NCBI GenBank assembly: GCA_038748065.1
Contig: JBCDJG010000037.1
Coordinates: forward strand, 1-48,474
DNA from: JBCDJG01 sp038748065
Lineage (GTDB): Bacteria > Pseudomonadota > Gammaproteobacteria > Pseudomonadales > Halieaceae
Reading direction: 5' to 3'
Length of the DNA stretch: 48,474 bases
A model generated the notes under the pieces. It searched no databases and was not told where the DNA came from. It saw only the letters and a list, made by a program, of their open reading frames with translations. This document shows, one piece after another, positions 6,927 through 13,264 of the stretch (positions within the stretch are counted from its first letter, which is position 1; each line of letters opens with the position of its first letter). The position numbers and the translations under genes were made by a program.

Positions 6927-7382
6927 CTAGGTATCAGCACGGCCCGAGGAAATAAGAGCCTCCACGCCGCTGACGATTTCCCCGCCAACTATCATTGCGC
7001 TGGGCGCCCATCCTGCCTTTATCATGGAAAGCCACTGTTCGTAGGTAGCAGTGTCCTTGCCATGGGAGCTTGCACCGGTAGATGCCAGCCACTCTGCTAA
7101 GGCCTCGGGTGTTTCGAAAGCAGGCGAAATTGGCGTACCTTCGCTGGTGGTTTCGTACATCATCCAGTGAGTGCGCTCGTGCTCTGGCCAGTCAGGCATG
7201 AAGTGCTCTCCAATCGGGGGGCCACCATATTCCTCGTTTGCCGCTTCCAGGCCTTCCTCGTCGATGAGTCGCTGATAGCCTTCCATTTCGTCGAGATAGC
7301 CATCGAAAAGACCGATGTAATTGCCGTTTTCGCGCCGGGGATGTTCCCAGTCAGCGGGTACGCGCCTGACTTCTCTGCTCAT
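6927..7382 (-). CDS. Conserved-looking early phage protein, 151 residues
   Basis: The product begins MSREVRRVPADWEHPR, an opening I associate with a recurrent but uncharacterised family in phages of Pseudomonas and relatives. It contains many aromatic residues and acidic stretches (LFDGYLDEMEGYQ, HFMPDWPEHERTHWMMYE) and an FETPEALAEWLASTG segment typical of this family. It may be a virion-independent early factor acting on the host. Start and stop are spaced normally in the operon, with a 4-bp overlap upstream. No activity is predicted. Confidence 0.75.
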   Translation of the reverse strand: MSREVRRVPADWEHPRRENGNYIGLFDGYLDEMEGYQRLIDEEGLEAANEEYGGPPIGEHFMPDWPEHERTHWMMYETTSEGTPISPAFETPEALAEWLASTGASSHGKDTATYEQWLSMIKAGWAPSAMIVGGEIVSGVEALISSGRADT

Positions 7383-7630
7383 AGCTGCTCTCCACTGGTT
7401 TCAGCACCGGGGGTTGATTCATCCTTTTTCATGCGCTGCCCGAGCAAACGAAACACGCGTGCTTCGATGGCCTGTGACCAGCATCCCGCTATGCTCTCTG
7501 TTATCTCTCGCTTTTTAGCTCCTCGGGTCCAGTGGTCCTTGCTCGGCCGTTCCAATAGTTCACGGGCTACGCCTCTATTCAGCATAGAAATGCGCTTGTC
7601 TATATGGCGGAAAATCTCCTCCAGCTTCAT
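7379..7630 (-). CDS. Unknown early protein, 83 residues
   Basis: The protein is helical and basic: MKLEEIFRHIDKRISMLNRGVARELLERPS, then AIEARVFRLLGQRMKKDE, and a short acidic tail. It resembles small DNA- or RNA-binding helical proteins but has no defined helix-turn-helix. It is separated by one base from the upstream gene and overlaps the downstream gene by ATGA. Confidence 0.65.
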   Translation of the reverse strand: MKLEEIFRHIDKRISMLNRGVARELLERPSKDHWTRGAKKREITESIAGCWSQAIEARVFRLLGQRMKKDESTPGAETSGEQL

Positions 7631-7631
7631 A

Positions 7632-7892
7632 TCAGCTTTCCTCCGCTGGGGTGTCGCAAAGCACTAGCCTTTCCTCGTCGGAACACTGCGAAGCCAGTAC
7701 GTCTTGCCAGCTTGGCTCGAGACCTGACTCAGCCAAAGCTTCTTCCCAATCCTTGATAAGAGCCTGGGTCCAAGAGAGAGCATAGGGGTCATCGCAATCC
7801 TTCTTGGCTTCGTCGACGATCTGCTGCAGCTCCTGCGCCATGAGCTTCGCGACTTCAACCACGCGCGTCATTTGATCTGGCAATTCACTCAT
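7632..7892 (-). CDS. Unknown acidic helical protein, 86 residues
   Basis: The sequence is strongly helical and acidic (MTRVVEVAKLMAQELQQIVDEAKKDCDD, then LIKDWEEALAESGLEPSWQDVLASQCSDEE). The gene starts four bases inside the end of the methyltransferase gene (ATGA), so its synthesis is coupled to the methyltransferase. It could be a partner or inhibitor of a neighbour, but nothing in the sequence shows this. Confidence 0.65.
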   Translation of the reverse strand: MSELPDQMTRVVEVAKLMAQELQQIVDEAKKDCDDPYALSWTQALIKDWEEALAESGLEPSWQDVLASQCSDEERLVLCDTPAEES

Positions 7893-9418
7893 GCCGCGCG
7901 CCTTCTAGATTCGTTACCCAGGTTTGCCCGCACAATTGCTGCAACTACTGGTGGTGCCACACTGTTGCCGCACTTGGCTACCTGGGCGGTGGTGGTGATC
8001 TTGTTGCCCTGAGCGTCTCTACCGATGATGTAATCGCCGGGGAAACCTTGCGCTGCGAAAAGCTCGTGCGGCTTAAGCATCCGCATACCGATATCTACGA
8101 TCTGGTACTCCTCGCCATGGACGGTGACCAGGCCGAAGCGATGCTTGCTGGTGATCGTGTGCAGAGGCTCTGTCACAGGCAGTCCAATATTGGGCCCGTA
8201 ATACTTCAGCAAAAAAGCGCGAACCTCCCCGAAGTGGCCGCCCGTGGTGATCGTGTCGACTGGTTGGCGAATGCCCTGACCGACGCAGTTGTTCCGAAGC
8301 TTAACCAGGTGGCTAGTAACAAGCTGATTCTGACTTCCTGCGGTGGTGATCGTTGGAAATGGCGTTTCAACAGGAACGCCTGTCATGCCCCCGTAGTGCT
8401 TCGCCAGGAATGCTGCTACCAGTGCGAAGTGCCCACCCTTGACGCTGGCCACCTGAGTGCGCAGAGGCTCGTCAGCGCGGAATACGCGCTGATGTGATCC
8501 GTTGGCGTGCTCGATTAGGTAGGGCATAACCAGAGCTTTCTCGCCGCGATTGGCGGCCGTTACGGTGCGCAGAGGTTCGTCGATAGGCTCCAGCCTGCCG
8601 CCGTGCGTGAGGTTTAAGATAAACGGCTGCTTAGCTTCGATCACAAACTTCTGCATGCCCTTAGCGATCCGCGCCATAGTCTTCTCTGCAAGGGGACGCT
8701 TGCGCTCGAAGATAGATGGGCAGGGAATAGACCAGTCAATGATTTCTGCGGCGGTGCGGTAGGGCTTGAGTCCCTCGCCGTGCGTCGCCTCCGGCCAGAC
8801 AATGGGTTGACCGTCACAACGAGCAATCAGGAACAGTCGCTTGCGGATAGTTGGTGCGCCGTAGTCGCAGGCTCGCAGCTGCTGCCACTCCACCTGATAA
8901 CCAAGATCGCGCAGCTGGCCGATGAACTTTTCGAAGATCATGCCTTTGCGTTTCTTGCAGGGCCTGCGTGTCCTGGTCAGGGGTCCCCAGTCTTCGAACT
9001 CTTCCACGTTCTCCAGCATGATCACCCGGGGGCGGACCAGCCCCGCCCACTTCAATACGATCCAAGCCAAGCCGCGCACGCGAGGGCTGACCGGCTTACC
9101 GCCCCGCGCCTTGCTGTGGTGAGTGCAATCCGGTGAGAACCAGGCCAGGCCGACAGGCTGACCCTGGGTGACCTCCCTCGGATCGACTTGCCACACGTTA
9201 TCCAGGTAGTGCTTCGTTCGAGGGTGATTGACTGTGTGCATTGAGATAGCGAGCGGATCATGGTTGATCGCAATATCTACCGGCCGGCCAAGGCCCTGTT
9301 CGATGCCTGTCGATGCGCCGCCACCTCCGGCAAAGTTGTCGACGACAAGCTCGTCGAAGTTCCAAGCCAGCTGCGCACTCTTGCGATAGGGCTGACCGCT
9401 CACGCAACATTGCTCCAC
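7889..9418 (-). CDS. DNA (cytosine-5) methyltransferase with repeat-containing target domain
   Basis: This 509-residue enzyme transfers a methyl group from S-adenosylmethionine to cytosine in DNA. Motif I is DNFAGGGGASTGIE (27-40), motif IV SPDCTH with catalytic Cys98, motif VI ENVEE (136-140), motif VIII QLRACDYGAPTIRKRLF (180-196), and motif X GNSVAPP near 484. Between VIII and IX, a five-fold repeat with units starting EPLRTVT (281), EPLRTQV (317), TPFPTIT (352), QPVDTIT (385) and EPLHTIT (417) replaces a usual target-recognition domain. No endonuclease gene is adjacent, so it is probably an orphan enzyme protecting phage DNA or altering regulation. GTG at 9418 is the only start far enough upstream to retain motif I, and its ribosome-binding site is weak. 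Confidence 0.93.
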   Translation of the reverse strand: MEQCCVSGQPYRKSAQLAWNFDELVVDNFAGGGGASTGIEQGLGRPVDIAINHDPLAISMHTVNHPRTKHYLDNVWQVDPREVTQGQPVGLAWFSPDCTHHSKARGGKPVSPRVRGLAWIVLKWAGLVRPRVIMLENVEEFEDWGPLTRTRRPCKKRKGMIFEKFIGQLRDLGYQVEWQQLRACDYGAPTIRKRLFLIARCDGQPIVWPEATHGEGLKPYRTAAEIIDWSIPCPSIFERKRPLAEKTMARIAKGMQKFVIEAKQPFILNLTHGGRLEPIDEPLRTVTAANRGEKALVMPYLIEHANGSHQRVFRADEPLRTQVASVKGGHFALVAAFLAKHYGGMTGVPVETPFPTITTAGSQNQLVTSHLVKLRNNCVGQGIRQPVDTITTGGHFGEVRAFLLKYYGPNIGLPVTEPLHTITSKHRFGLVTVHGEEYQIVDIGMRMLKPHELFAAQGFPGDYIIGRDAQGNKITTTAQVAKCGNSVAPPVVAAIVRANLGNESRRRAA

Positions 9419-9726
9419 TTGAACTTTTGCGCACCGCTCTTGGTGAACTCGTCGGGTACACGTGTGCGCGCTTGAATGTGCAGATCTCTATGCCTGCCCC
9501 TACTCGCCAGCTTGATGTAATCCGATGCAAATTGAGGCGCGTCATACAGCTGAGTTAGCTTTACGCAGCGAGTGCTCGCCATGATCGCCTCTGCAAATTC
9601 TCTACACTCTGCTAGCCACTCATCCATAGGCTTAGGGCGACTGCCTTTTTCTTCGGCTCGAACCTTTCTTTGAGCTTCGGTTAGCGCCCAATCCCAGGTC
9701 ATACCAAACACTGCATACGTGCTCAT
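9400..9726 (-). CDS. Unknown early protein, 108 residues
   Basis: ATG at 9726 has AGGGCAGG upstream and gives MSTYAVFGMTWDWALTEAQRKVRAEEKG. The middle is helical (PMDEWLAECREFAEAIMAST) and the end is basic. The Trp-rich first 14 residues resemble a family of short phage proteins often found next to methyltransferases, but I cannot give a role. It overlaps the methyltransferase start by 19 bp. Confidence 0.65.
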   Translation of the reverse strand: MSTYAVFGMTWDWALTEAQRKVRAEEKGSRPKPMDEWLAECREFAEAIMASTRCVKLTQLYDAPQFASDYIKLASRGRHRDLHIQARTRVPDEFTKSGAQKFKWSNVA

Positions 9727-9736
9727 AACGCCTGCC

Positions 9737-9988
9737 CTAGTAGATGAGGTTTCTGGCCGCGCCGATTGGATTGCGGCCCTGGCCAATGCGGATATCGACG
9801 GCAATCTCAGCCCGAAGCGCCCGGCAGTCTTCCCCTGAGACGATAGTGATATCTCTGGGCTCGCAGGGCTTGCTGCGCAGCGTTTCCTTGCTATCGGTGA
9901 AGCTCACTAAGCCGAACTCCTCCGACTCAAAGTGCTGCAGTGCGAGCTTGCTTTTACAACCGTCGGTTTCGGTGAGATCTAATTGCAT
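9737..9988 (-). CDS. Unknown early protein, 83 residues
   Basis: A small acidic beta-rich protein (MQLDLTETDGCKSKLALQHFESEEFGLVSF, then ITIVSGEDCRALRAEIAVDIRIGQ). The gene overlaps the first gene of the leftward operon by 10 bp. I recognise no domain. Confidence 0.6.
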   Translation of the reverse strand: MQLDLTETDGCKSKLALQHFESEEFGLVSFTDSKETLRSKPCEPRDITIVSGEDCRALRAEIAVDIRIGQGRNPIGAARNLIY

Positions 9989-10245
9989 GCGACTAGCCTT
10001 TGTTGTTGCTGTCTGATGACTTCAGCGTCGTAGGCCTCTTCAAGTGCGGTTAACTGCTCAAGCAGTGCTATGGGCGCGTTGTTGGATTCGAGGTAGTTGC
10101 GTGCTGCTTCCAGTGCGCCGCGGTGCGTTCTGCGTATTACTATCCACTTTGGGCGTGCTTCAAAGGCGGGAACGATGACCCGCTGAGACCCGTCTTGCAG
10201 AGCCGCTCTTGTGATTTTTGACACTTCGCTCGCGCTGACGATCAT
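9979..10245 (-). CDS. First gene of the leftward operon, 88 residues
   Basis: ATG at 10245 is preceded by GAGG about 10 nt upstream and lies about 37 bp downstream of the -10 box of the leftward promoter. The product is basic and helical (MIVSASEVSKITRAALQDGSQRVIVP, HRGALEAARNYLESNN, LTALEEAYDAEVIRQQQQR). Its place as the first gene after the leftward promoter is that of lambda N, so an antitermination or regulatory role is possible; there is no Arg-rich N-terminal motif to prove it. Confidence 0.65.
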   Translation of the reverse strand: MIVSASEVSKITRAALQDGSQRVIVPAFEARPKWIVIRRTHRGALEAARNYLESNNAPIALLEQLTALEEAYDAEVIRQQQQRLVACN

Positions 10246-10281
10246 GCAGCATTGCCTCGTTCCAACTATGCGTCAGCACGG

Positions 10282-10311
10282 AAGATAACGCAGCGTGATT
10301 GTTTGAGTCAA
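10282..10311 (-). promoter_or_regulatory. Leftward early promoter (PL-like)
   Basis: On the minus strand TTGACT (10306-10311) and TATCTT (10282-10287) are 18 bp apart. The first operator (10285-10299) covers part of the spacer and -10 box, and the second operator touches the -35 box. This is the expected geometry for repression by the phage repressor. Confidence 0.7.
10285..10299. promoter_or_regulatory. Repressor operator OL, inner site
   Basis: ATAACGCAGCGTGAT is a near-perfect 15-bp palindrome. Its reverse complement differs at one position from the operator ATCACGCTGCGTCAT found beside the repressor gene at 11612-11626. Confidence 0.75.
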
Positions 10312-10324
10312 CACATAGCGTGAT
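10310..10324. promoter_or_regulatory. Repressor operator OL, outer site
   Basis: AACACATAGCGTGAT matches ATCACATCGCGTGAT (11659-11673) at 13 of 15 positions. It is spaced 25 bp from the inner site, about the spacing seen in the other operator group. Confidence 0.7.
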
Positions 10325-10357
10325 TATTATTTTGTGGTCAGGGTGAAATTGCTATGT

Positions 10358-10858
10358 TTACTGAATTAGAGAAAGGTCTGAAATGCTGCAGGCAGACTTG
10401 TCTGCCTGTGAGTGCATGAAGCCCATTTGAAAGTCGGGATAGCTGCGAGTTTGGCCGGCTGGGAATATCTCGAAAATTTCTCTTCTGTTGCGGTCAATTT
10501 GAGTTCCGCTTTTGGCAAAGTGAACGCAAGTTATTTCAAGATCTTTTACGTCTACGGCGTTGTTATTGGTGATTGAAAGGTCCGCTACCATGAACATGTC
10601 AAGGCTTCTCTCCCACGTGAACGTAAGTTCCATGCCCTCGAGTGCTTCGCTTCTGGTCGGTCCGCGATCTAGACGATTCTGATCACCTTGTACAGGTGCA
10701 TCTGGGCTAAAAATGGCGATAGCCCCCATAAATACGGCAATTACTGCAACGAACCATGTCAGCGCAGACGTTCGGCGCTGAGGAGCGCCGCAATGGGGGC
10801 ACTCTTTCGCCTTCTTGCTTATTTGCGACCCGCACTCCCTGCATTCAACCAGTGCCAT
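10358..10858 (-). CDS. Zinc-ribbon membrane protein in the rex position
   Basis: The 166-residue product has an N-terminal zinc ribbon (Cys6, Cys9, Cys20, Cys23 in ECRECG...ECPHCG), one transmembrane helix at about 31-50, and a C-terminal beta-rich domain of about 100 residues that should face the periplasm and holds two further Cys. GAGGAG lies just upstream of ATG 10858. The gene follows the repressor gene on the same strand and ends before the leftward operators, where lambda carries rexAB. It could therefore be expressed in the lysogen and may affect superinfection or the host envelope; that is inference from position. Zinc-ribbon/TM proteins of this shape are also common host envelope proteins. 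Confidence 0.75.
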   Translation of the reverse strand: MALVECRECGSQISKKAKECPHCGAPQRRTSALTWFVAVIAVFMGAIAIFSPDAPVQGDQNRLDRGPTRSEALEGMELTFTWERSLDMFMVADLSITNNNAVDVKDLEITCVHFAKSGTQIDRNRREIFEIFPAGQTRSYPDFQMGFMHSQADKSACSISDLSLIQ

Positions 10859-11050
10859 TTATCTCTCCTCAAGTGAACTATCTCATTTAACGGTGCTTTC
10901 CTTGCCGCATTGCTGGCCGAGATACTCAATTAGTCAATAGAGTAGTCCTGATCGCGATCAACATAAGCAGCTTTACCGGCCTGCCTCGCCACTCATTAGG
11001 GGCGGCTGTGCTATACACACGTGACTTGCTCGATGCCAGGCGGAAAATCA

Positions 11051-11188
11051 ATGGAAGAGACGTCGGATGAATGCATAGCTCTACTCTTAGCTATTTATCA
11101 GCTATTGAGCAATGAGAAGCGCGAACACATGGATCGGCGCATCAGCGAGATTCTAGATCAGGATCAAGAGCCAGGCGGGCGACCCTAA
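11051..11188 (+). CDS. Small protein convergent with the repressor, 45 residues
   Basis: ATG 11051 opens a 45-codon frame on the plus strand that ends inside the 3' end of the repressor gene (47-bp antisense overlap). The product, MEETSDECIALLLAIYQLLSNE followed by KREHMDRRISEILDQDQEP, looks like two amphipathic helices. Only a weak GGCGGAAA stretch precedes it. It lies in the 283-bp gap between the zinc-ribbon gene and the repressor, which otherwise shows nothing. It could be a real small regulator or chance. Confidence 0.35.
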   Translation: MEETSDECIALLLAIYQLLSNEKREHMDRRISEILDQDQEPGGRP

Positions 11189-11600
11189 AGCGAGCTGCTT
11201 CAGGCAGTTCAGCGAGCATCTCTGCAATGAGCTTTTCAGCTCGCTTATTGCCGAGTTGCTTCAAGCTGTCGATTGATACCCCTGACTCCTGGCCGTCGGC
11301 CAAACTCTTGATAACGCCCGACCATTTGTCGATAGACTCTGATGACTCGTCAGTTGACTCTGATCTTGGGCTTACGAGCCACTCTACTGTTACTCCCGTT
11401 GCTTGGGCTATTTCAAGGATATCTATGATCTTCGGTAATCGGCTTCCGGTCTCATAATTCGAAACTCTCGACTGGGCAGGATCACCGCTGTCGTTGTACC
11501 AGCCGCAGGCTCTTGCCAAGTCTGGCTGCTTCATGTCCAACCGACCCCGCGCCTCAGCGATGCGTTTTCCGATCATTTTTTTTAGTCGCGCCTCATCCAT
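11142..11600 (-). CDS. XRE-family phage repressor (CI-like, no peptidase domain)
   Basis: The 152-residue protein has an N-terminal helix-turn-helix domain (about 8-70: IGKRIAEARGRLDMKQPDLARACGW, then SRVSNYETGSRLP, then ILEIAQATGVTVEWL). The C-terminal part is a Ser-rich linker and a helical segment (LKQLGNKRAEKLIAEMLAELPEAARFRVARLAL) that probably mediates oligomerisation. The LexA-like S24 peptidase domain of lambda CI is absent. The gene is divergent from the Cro-like gene, with three operators between them. ATG 11600 has no ribosome-binding site and its -10 box places transcription start at or next to the A of ATG, so the mRNA is probably leaderless. It should repress both early promoters and maintain lysogeny. 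Confidence 0.9.
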   Translation of the reverse strand: MDEARLKKMIGKRIAEARGRLDMKQPDLARACGWYNDSGDPAQSRVSNYETGSRLPKIIDILEIAQATGVTVEWLVSPRSESTDESSESIDKWSGVIKSLADGQESGVSIDSLKQLGNKRAEKLIAEMLAELPEAARFRVARLALDPDLESR

Positions 11601-11608
11601 AACAACAA

Positions 11609-11614
11609 ATTATC
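11609..11614 (-). promoter_or_regulatory. -10 box of the repressor maintenance promoter
   Basis: GATAAT on the minus strand ends eight bases before the repressor ATG. The -35 region (TTAGTC-like) is poor, as expected for a regulated promoter. The box overlaps the first operator (11612-11626), which suggests autoregulation. Confidence 0.55.
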
Positions 11615-11626
11615 ACGCTGCGTCAT
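11612..11626. promoter_or_regulatory. Repressor operator OR, repressor-proximal site
   Basis: ATCACGCTGCGTCAT is a near-palindrome and the closest relative of the inner leftward operator. It overlaps the repressor's own -10 box. Confidence 0.75.
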
Positions 11627-11635
11627 GCCCGACTA

Positions 11636-11650
11636 ATCACGCAATGTTGT
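11636..11650. promoter_or_regulatory. Repressor operator OR, middle site
   Basis: ATCACGCAATGTTGT keeps one good half (ATCACGC) and a degenerate second half. It is spaced 24 bp from the first site and 23 bp from the third, so it fits the array even though it is the weakest copy. Confidence 0.5.
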
Positions 11651-11678
11651 TTACAAAAATCACATCGCGTGATACTAA
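11650..11678 (+). promoter_or_regulatory. Rightward early promoter (PR-like)
   Basis: TTTACA (11650-11655) and TACTAA (11673-11678) are 17 bp apart. Seven bases later comes the ATG of the Cro-like gene, so the transcript would start at or next to the start codon. This is the second probable leaderless start in the switch. Confidence 0.6.
11659..11673. promoter_or_regulatory. Repressor operator OR, Cro-proximal site
   Basis: ATCACATCGCGTGAT has matching ATCAC/GTGAT ends. It fills the spacer of the rightward promoter, so a bound protein would block that promoter. Confidence 0.75.
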
Positions 11679-11685
11679 TGTCCAA

Positions 11686-11913
11686 ATGTTTAATCAGATC
11701 AAAGCTCTCAGAGAGGGGGCACAGCTTTCTCAGCAGGCCCTTGCCGATGCTGCCGGCTGGAGCCAATCGAGGTGGTCTAACTACGAAAGGATGATCAGAA
11801 CGCCCGACGTGAACGATGCAAGGGCAATGGTTCTGGCTTTTCGCAGCCTTGGAGAAACCGTTTCGCTTGATGATCTTTTCCCGATAGATGCCCAAGGGAA
11901 GCTCGTTGCGTAG
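11686..11913 (+). CDS. Cro-like XRE transcriptional regulator
   Basis: The 75-residue product is a single helix-turn-helix domain: MFNQIKALREGAQLSQQALADAAGWSQSRWSNYERMIRTP, then helices to the end. It is the first gene of the rightward operon, divergent from the repressor, and shares its operators. I chose ATG 11686 because the protein then begins at the usual place for this domain and the promoter predicts a leaderless start there; ATG 11644 in frame would add 14 residues across the operator DNA and is less likely. Cro-like proteins shut down the maintenance promoter during lytic growth. Confidence 0.85.
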   Translation: MFNQIKALREGAQLSQQALADAAGWSQSRWSNYERMIRTPDVNDARAMVLAFRSLGETVSLDDLFPIDAQGKLVA

Positions 11914-12013
11914 CTCCGCCTCGTTGGTTATGCGATCAGGTTAACGCTGAATACAGATAAAGACTTCATGGGGATGGGGGCTTTTACATGAACGACTTCA
12001 CTGGAGCGATCTT

Positions 12014-12472
12014 ATGGATGCGCTAGATATTGCGAAGCACGATACCGTCCATAAGGACCCGAATTTATCTGCGCATGAAATCGCCAAGCGAATCGGGGTC
12101 GTGTATGGCGTGCTCAACAACAAGGTCAACTGGTCATGCGAGACCAACGAGCTGATTGATCGCGAGTCGATAGCACTGCAGGTGGTCACGGGAAATGACT
12201 CGATCATCAGAGAGACCTGCCGAATTCTCGGGGGTGAGTTTGTTCCTAACGATAAGCCCGCGGATATCGATGTTACCACTGCGGTATTAAAAGCCACCGC
12301 TGAGCATGGCGATGTAAGCCGAGCAATACACGACGCACTGGGAGATGGGCGCGTCACTGCAAGGGAGGCCGCCCATATCAACCGCCAGATCGACGAGTTG
12401 ACGGGAGCCTTACAGCAACTAAAGACGACCGTGAACGGGATAGCGGAAGGCCCCAGGCCGGTGAGCCGATGA
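12014..12472 (+). CDS. CII-like phage regulatory protein (CP76 type)
   Basis: The 152-residue product starts MDALDIAKHDTVHKDPNLSAHEIAKRIG; its N-terminal region (HEIAKRIGVVYGVLNNKVNW) is a helix-turn-helix, and the rest is helical, with GDVSRAIHDALGDGRVTAREAAHINRQIDEL near the end. This organisation matches the CII/CP76 regulators of P2- and 186-type phages, which promote lysogeny. It is the second gene of the rightward operon, exactly where CII would be. GGAG lies 8 nt upstream of ATG 12014. The 100-bp gap before it contains a possible 12-codon leader (11989) that I do not call. Confidence 0.75.
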   Translation: MDALDIAKHDTVHKDPNLSAHEIAKRIGVVYGVLNNKVNWSCETNELIDRESIALQVVTGNDSIIRETCRILGGEFVPNDKPADIDVTTAVLKATAEHGDVSRAIHDALGDGRVTAREAAHINRQIDELTGALQQLKTTVNGIAEGPRPVSR

Positions 12473-12666
12473 CTAAGTTGCCTGCTCGCCGCGTGATTCG
12501 CCTCGACGATCAAGATTTATGTTCAGGCTATTCCAAGCAAGCACGGCCGCTACTGGAAGCCCTCTTGGCTGCGCCTCACCAAATAGATTGCCTGGTGCTG
12601 CATTCTCGCCCCGAGGATGCAGCTCGCTTTTCTGCGCTACGACTGCAGCGCGCTATCGATATTTGA
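12469..12666 (+). CDS. Unknown early protein, 65 residues
   Basis: The start codon overlaps the stop of the CII-like gene (ATGA), so they are coupled. The product is a small basic alpha-rich protein (MTKLPARRVIRLDDQDLCSGYSKQARPLLEALLAAPHQ, then HSRPEDAARFSALRLQRAI). No domain recognised. About 60 bp without a gene follow. Confidence 0.6.
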   Translation: MTKLPARRVIRLDDQDLCSGYSKQARPLLEALLAAPHQIDCLVLHSRPEDAARFSALRLQRAIDI

Positions 12667-12726
12667 AACCTCAGCGCGGGGGTGACTTCCGGGAGAGAAC
12701 GGCAACCACTCAACAGGAGAACGTGT

Positions 12727-12993
12727 ATGACAACGATTGTGAAGGTGCAGGCCCACTGCAATGAAAAAACGGAAGTTCGAGTAACCAAGACCGGCTATGA
12801 GCCTATCACGCTGCTCGACGGGCAAGAGACTGAGGTGACGGTCGAGGACGACCGGCTGGTGCGCATCCAGGAAATTCCGCGGAGCACGGTAGCAGCCGAC
12901 GATCCAGAACCAAGCTCTGGTGGTGAGGAAGAGGGGAGCAGCGGCACAGGGGACGCTGCAGTAGGCGAAGCGCAGGAAACTGCGACCGCCTGA
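12727..12993 (+). CDS. Unknown acidic protein, 88 residues
   Basis: ATG 12727 follows an AGGAG site, and this start gives MTTIVKVQAHCNEKTEVRVTKTGYEPITLLDGQETEVTVEDDRLVRIQEI, a small beta-rich fold. From residue 55 the tail is disordered and very acidic (PEPSSGGEEEGSSGTG). A longer in-frame version starting upstream at 12682 has no such site. A similar beta-sandwich protein precedes replication genes in several Pseudomonas-type prophages, but its role is unknown. A GC hairpin (about 12999-13021) without T-tract follows. Confidence 0.65.
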   Translation: MTTIVKVQAHCNEKTEVRVTKTGYEPITLLDGQETEVTVEDDRLVRIQEIPRSTVAADDPEPSSGGEEEGSSGTGDAAVGEAQETATA

Positions 12994-13039
12994 ATAACAG
13001 AGCCCGGCCCTCGGGTCGGGCATAACAACGGAGTTGGGC

Positions 13040-13264
13040 ATGGACCTACCGATACCCTGGCCGAGAACGCGCACGCTGGCCATAGAGGCCTCAAAGCGCA
13101 TGCTGGGCCAAGTTATTCGCCGCGAGCAGCGTTTGTCTGTGCCGGCCGACAACGCTACTGGGTGCCGCAAGTACGACACTCGCGAGCAATGGATCAGCGA
13201 GACGCAGGCGCGCCTGGTCCGTCTTGAAGAATTCAACCGCAGCTTACTGGCGCAGGGCCGATGA
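13040..13264 (+). CDS. Unknown early protein, 74 residues
   Basis: GGAG six bases upstream selects ATG 13040; a TTG at 13034 is less likely. The product is basic and helical (MDLPIPWPRTRTLAIEASKRMLGQVIRREQRL, EQWISETQARLVRLEEFNRSLLAQ). Its stop overlaps the start of the replication initiator by ATGA, suggesting coupled expression and perhaps a role in replication. Confidence 0.65.
   Translation: MDLPIPWPRTRTLAIEASKRMLGQVIRREQRLSVPADNATGCRKYDTREQWISETQARLVRLEEFNRSLLAQGR

Noticed and set aside
11989..12027. Twelve-codon leader peptide before the CII-like gene
   Set aside because: The frame is short, lacks a ribosome-binding site and shows no attenuation-type hairpins.
12999..13021. Rho-independent terminator after the gene at 12727
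   Set aside because: A GC-rich hairpin is present (GCCCG/CGGGC) but no T-tract follows, and the operon continues with a good ribosome-binding site.
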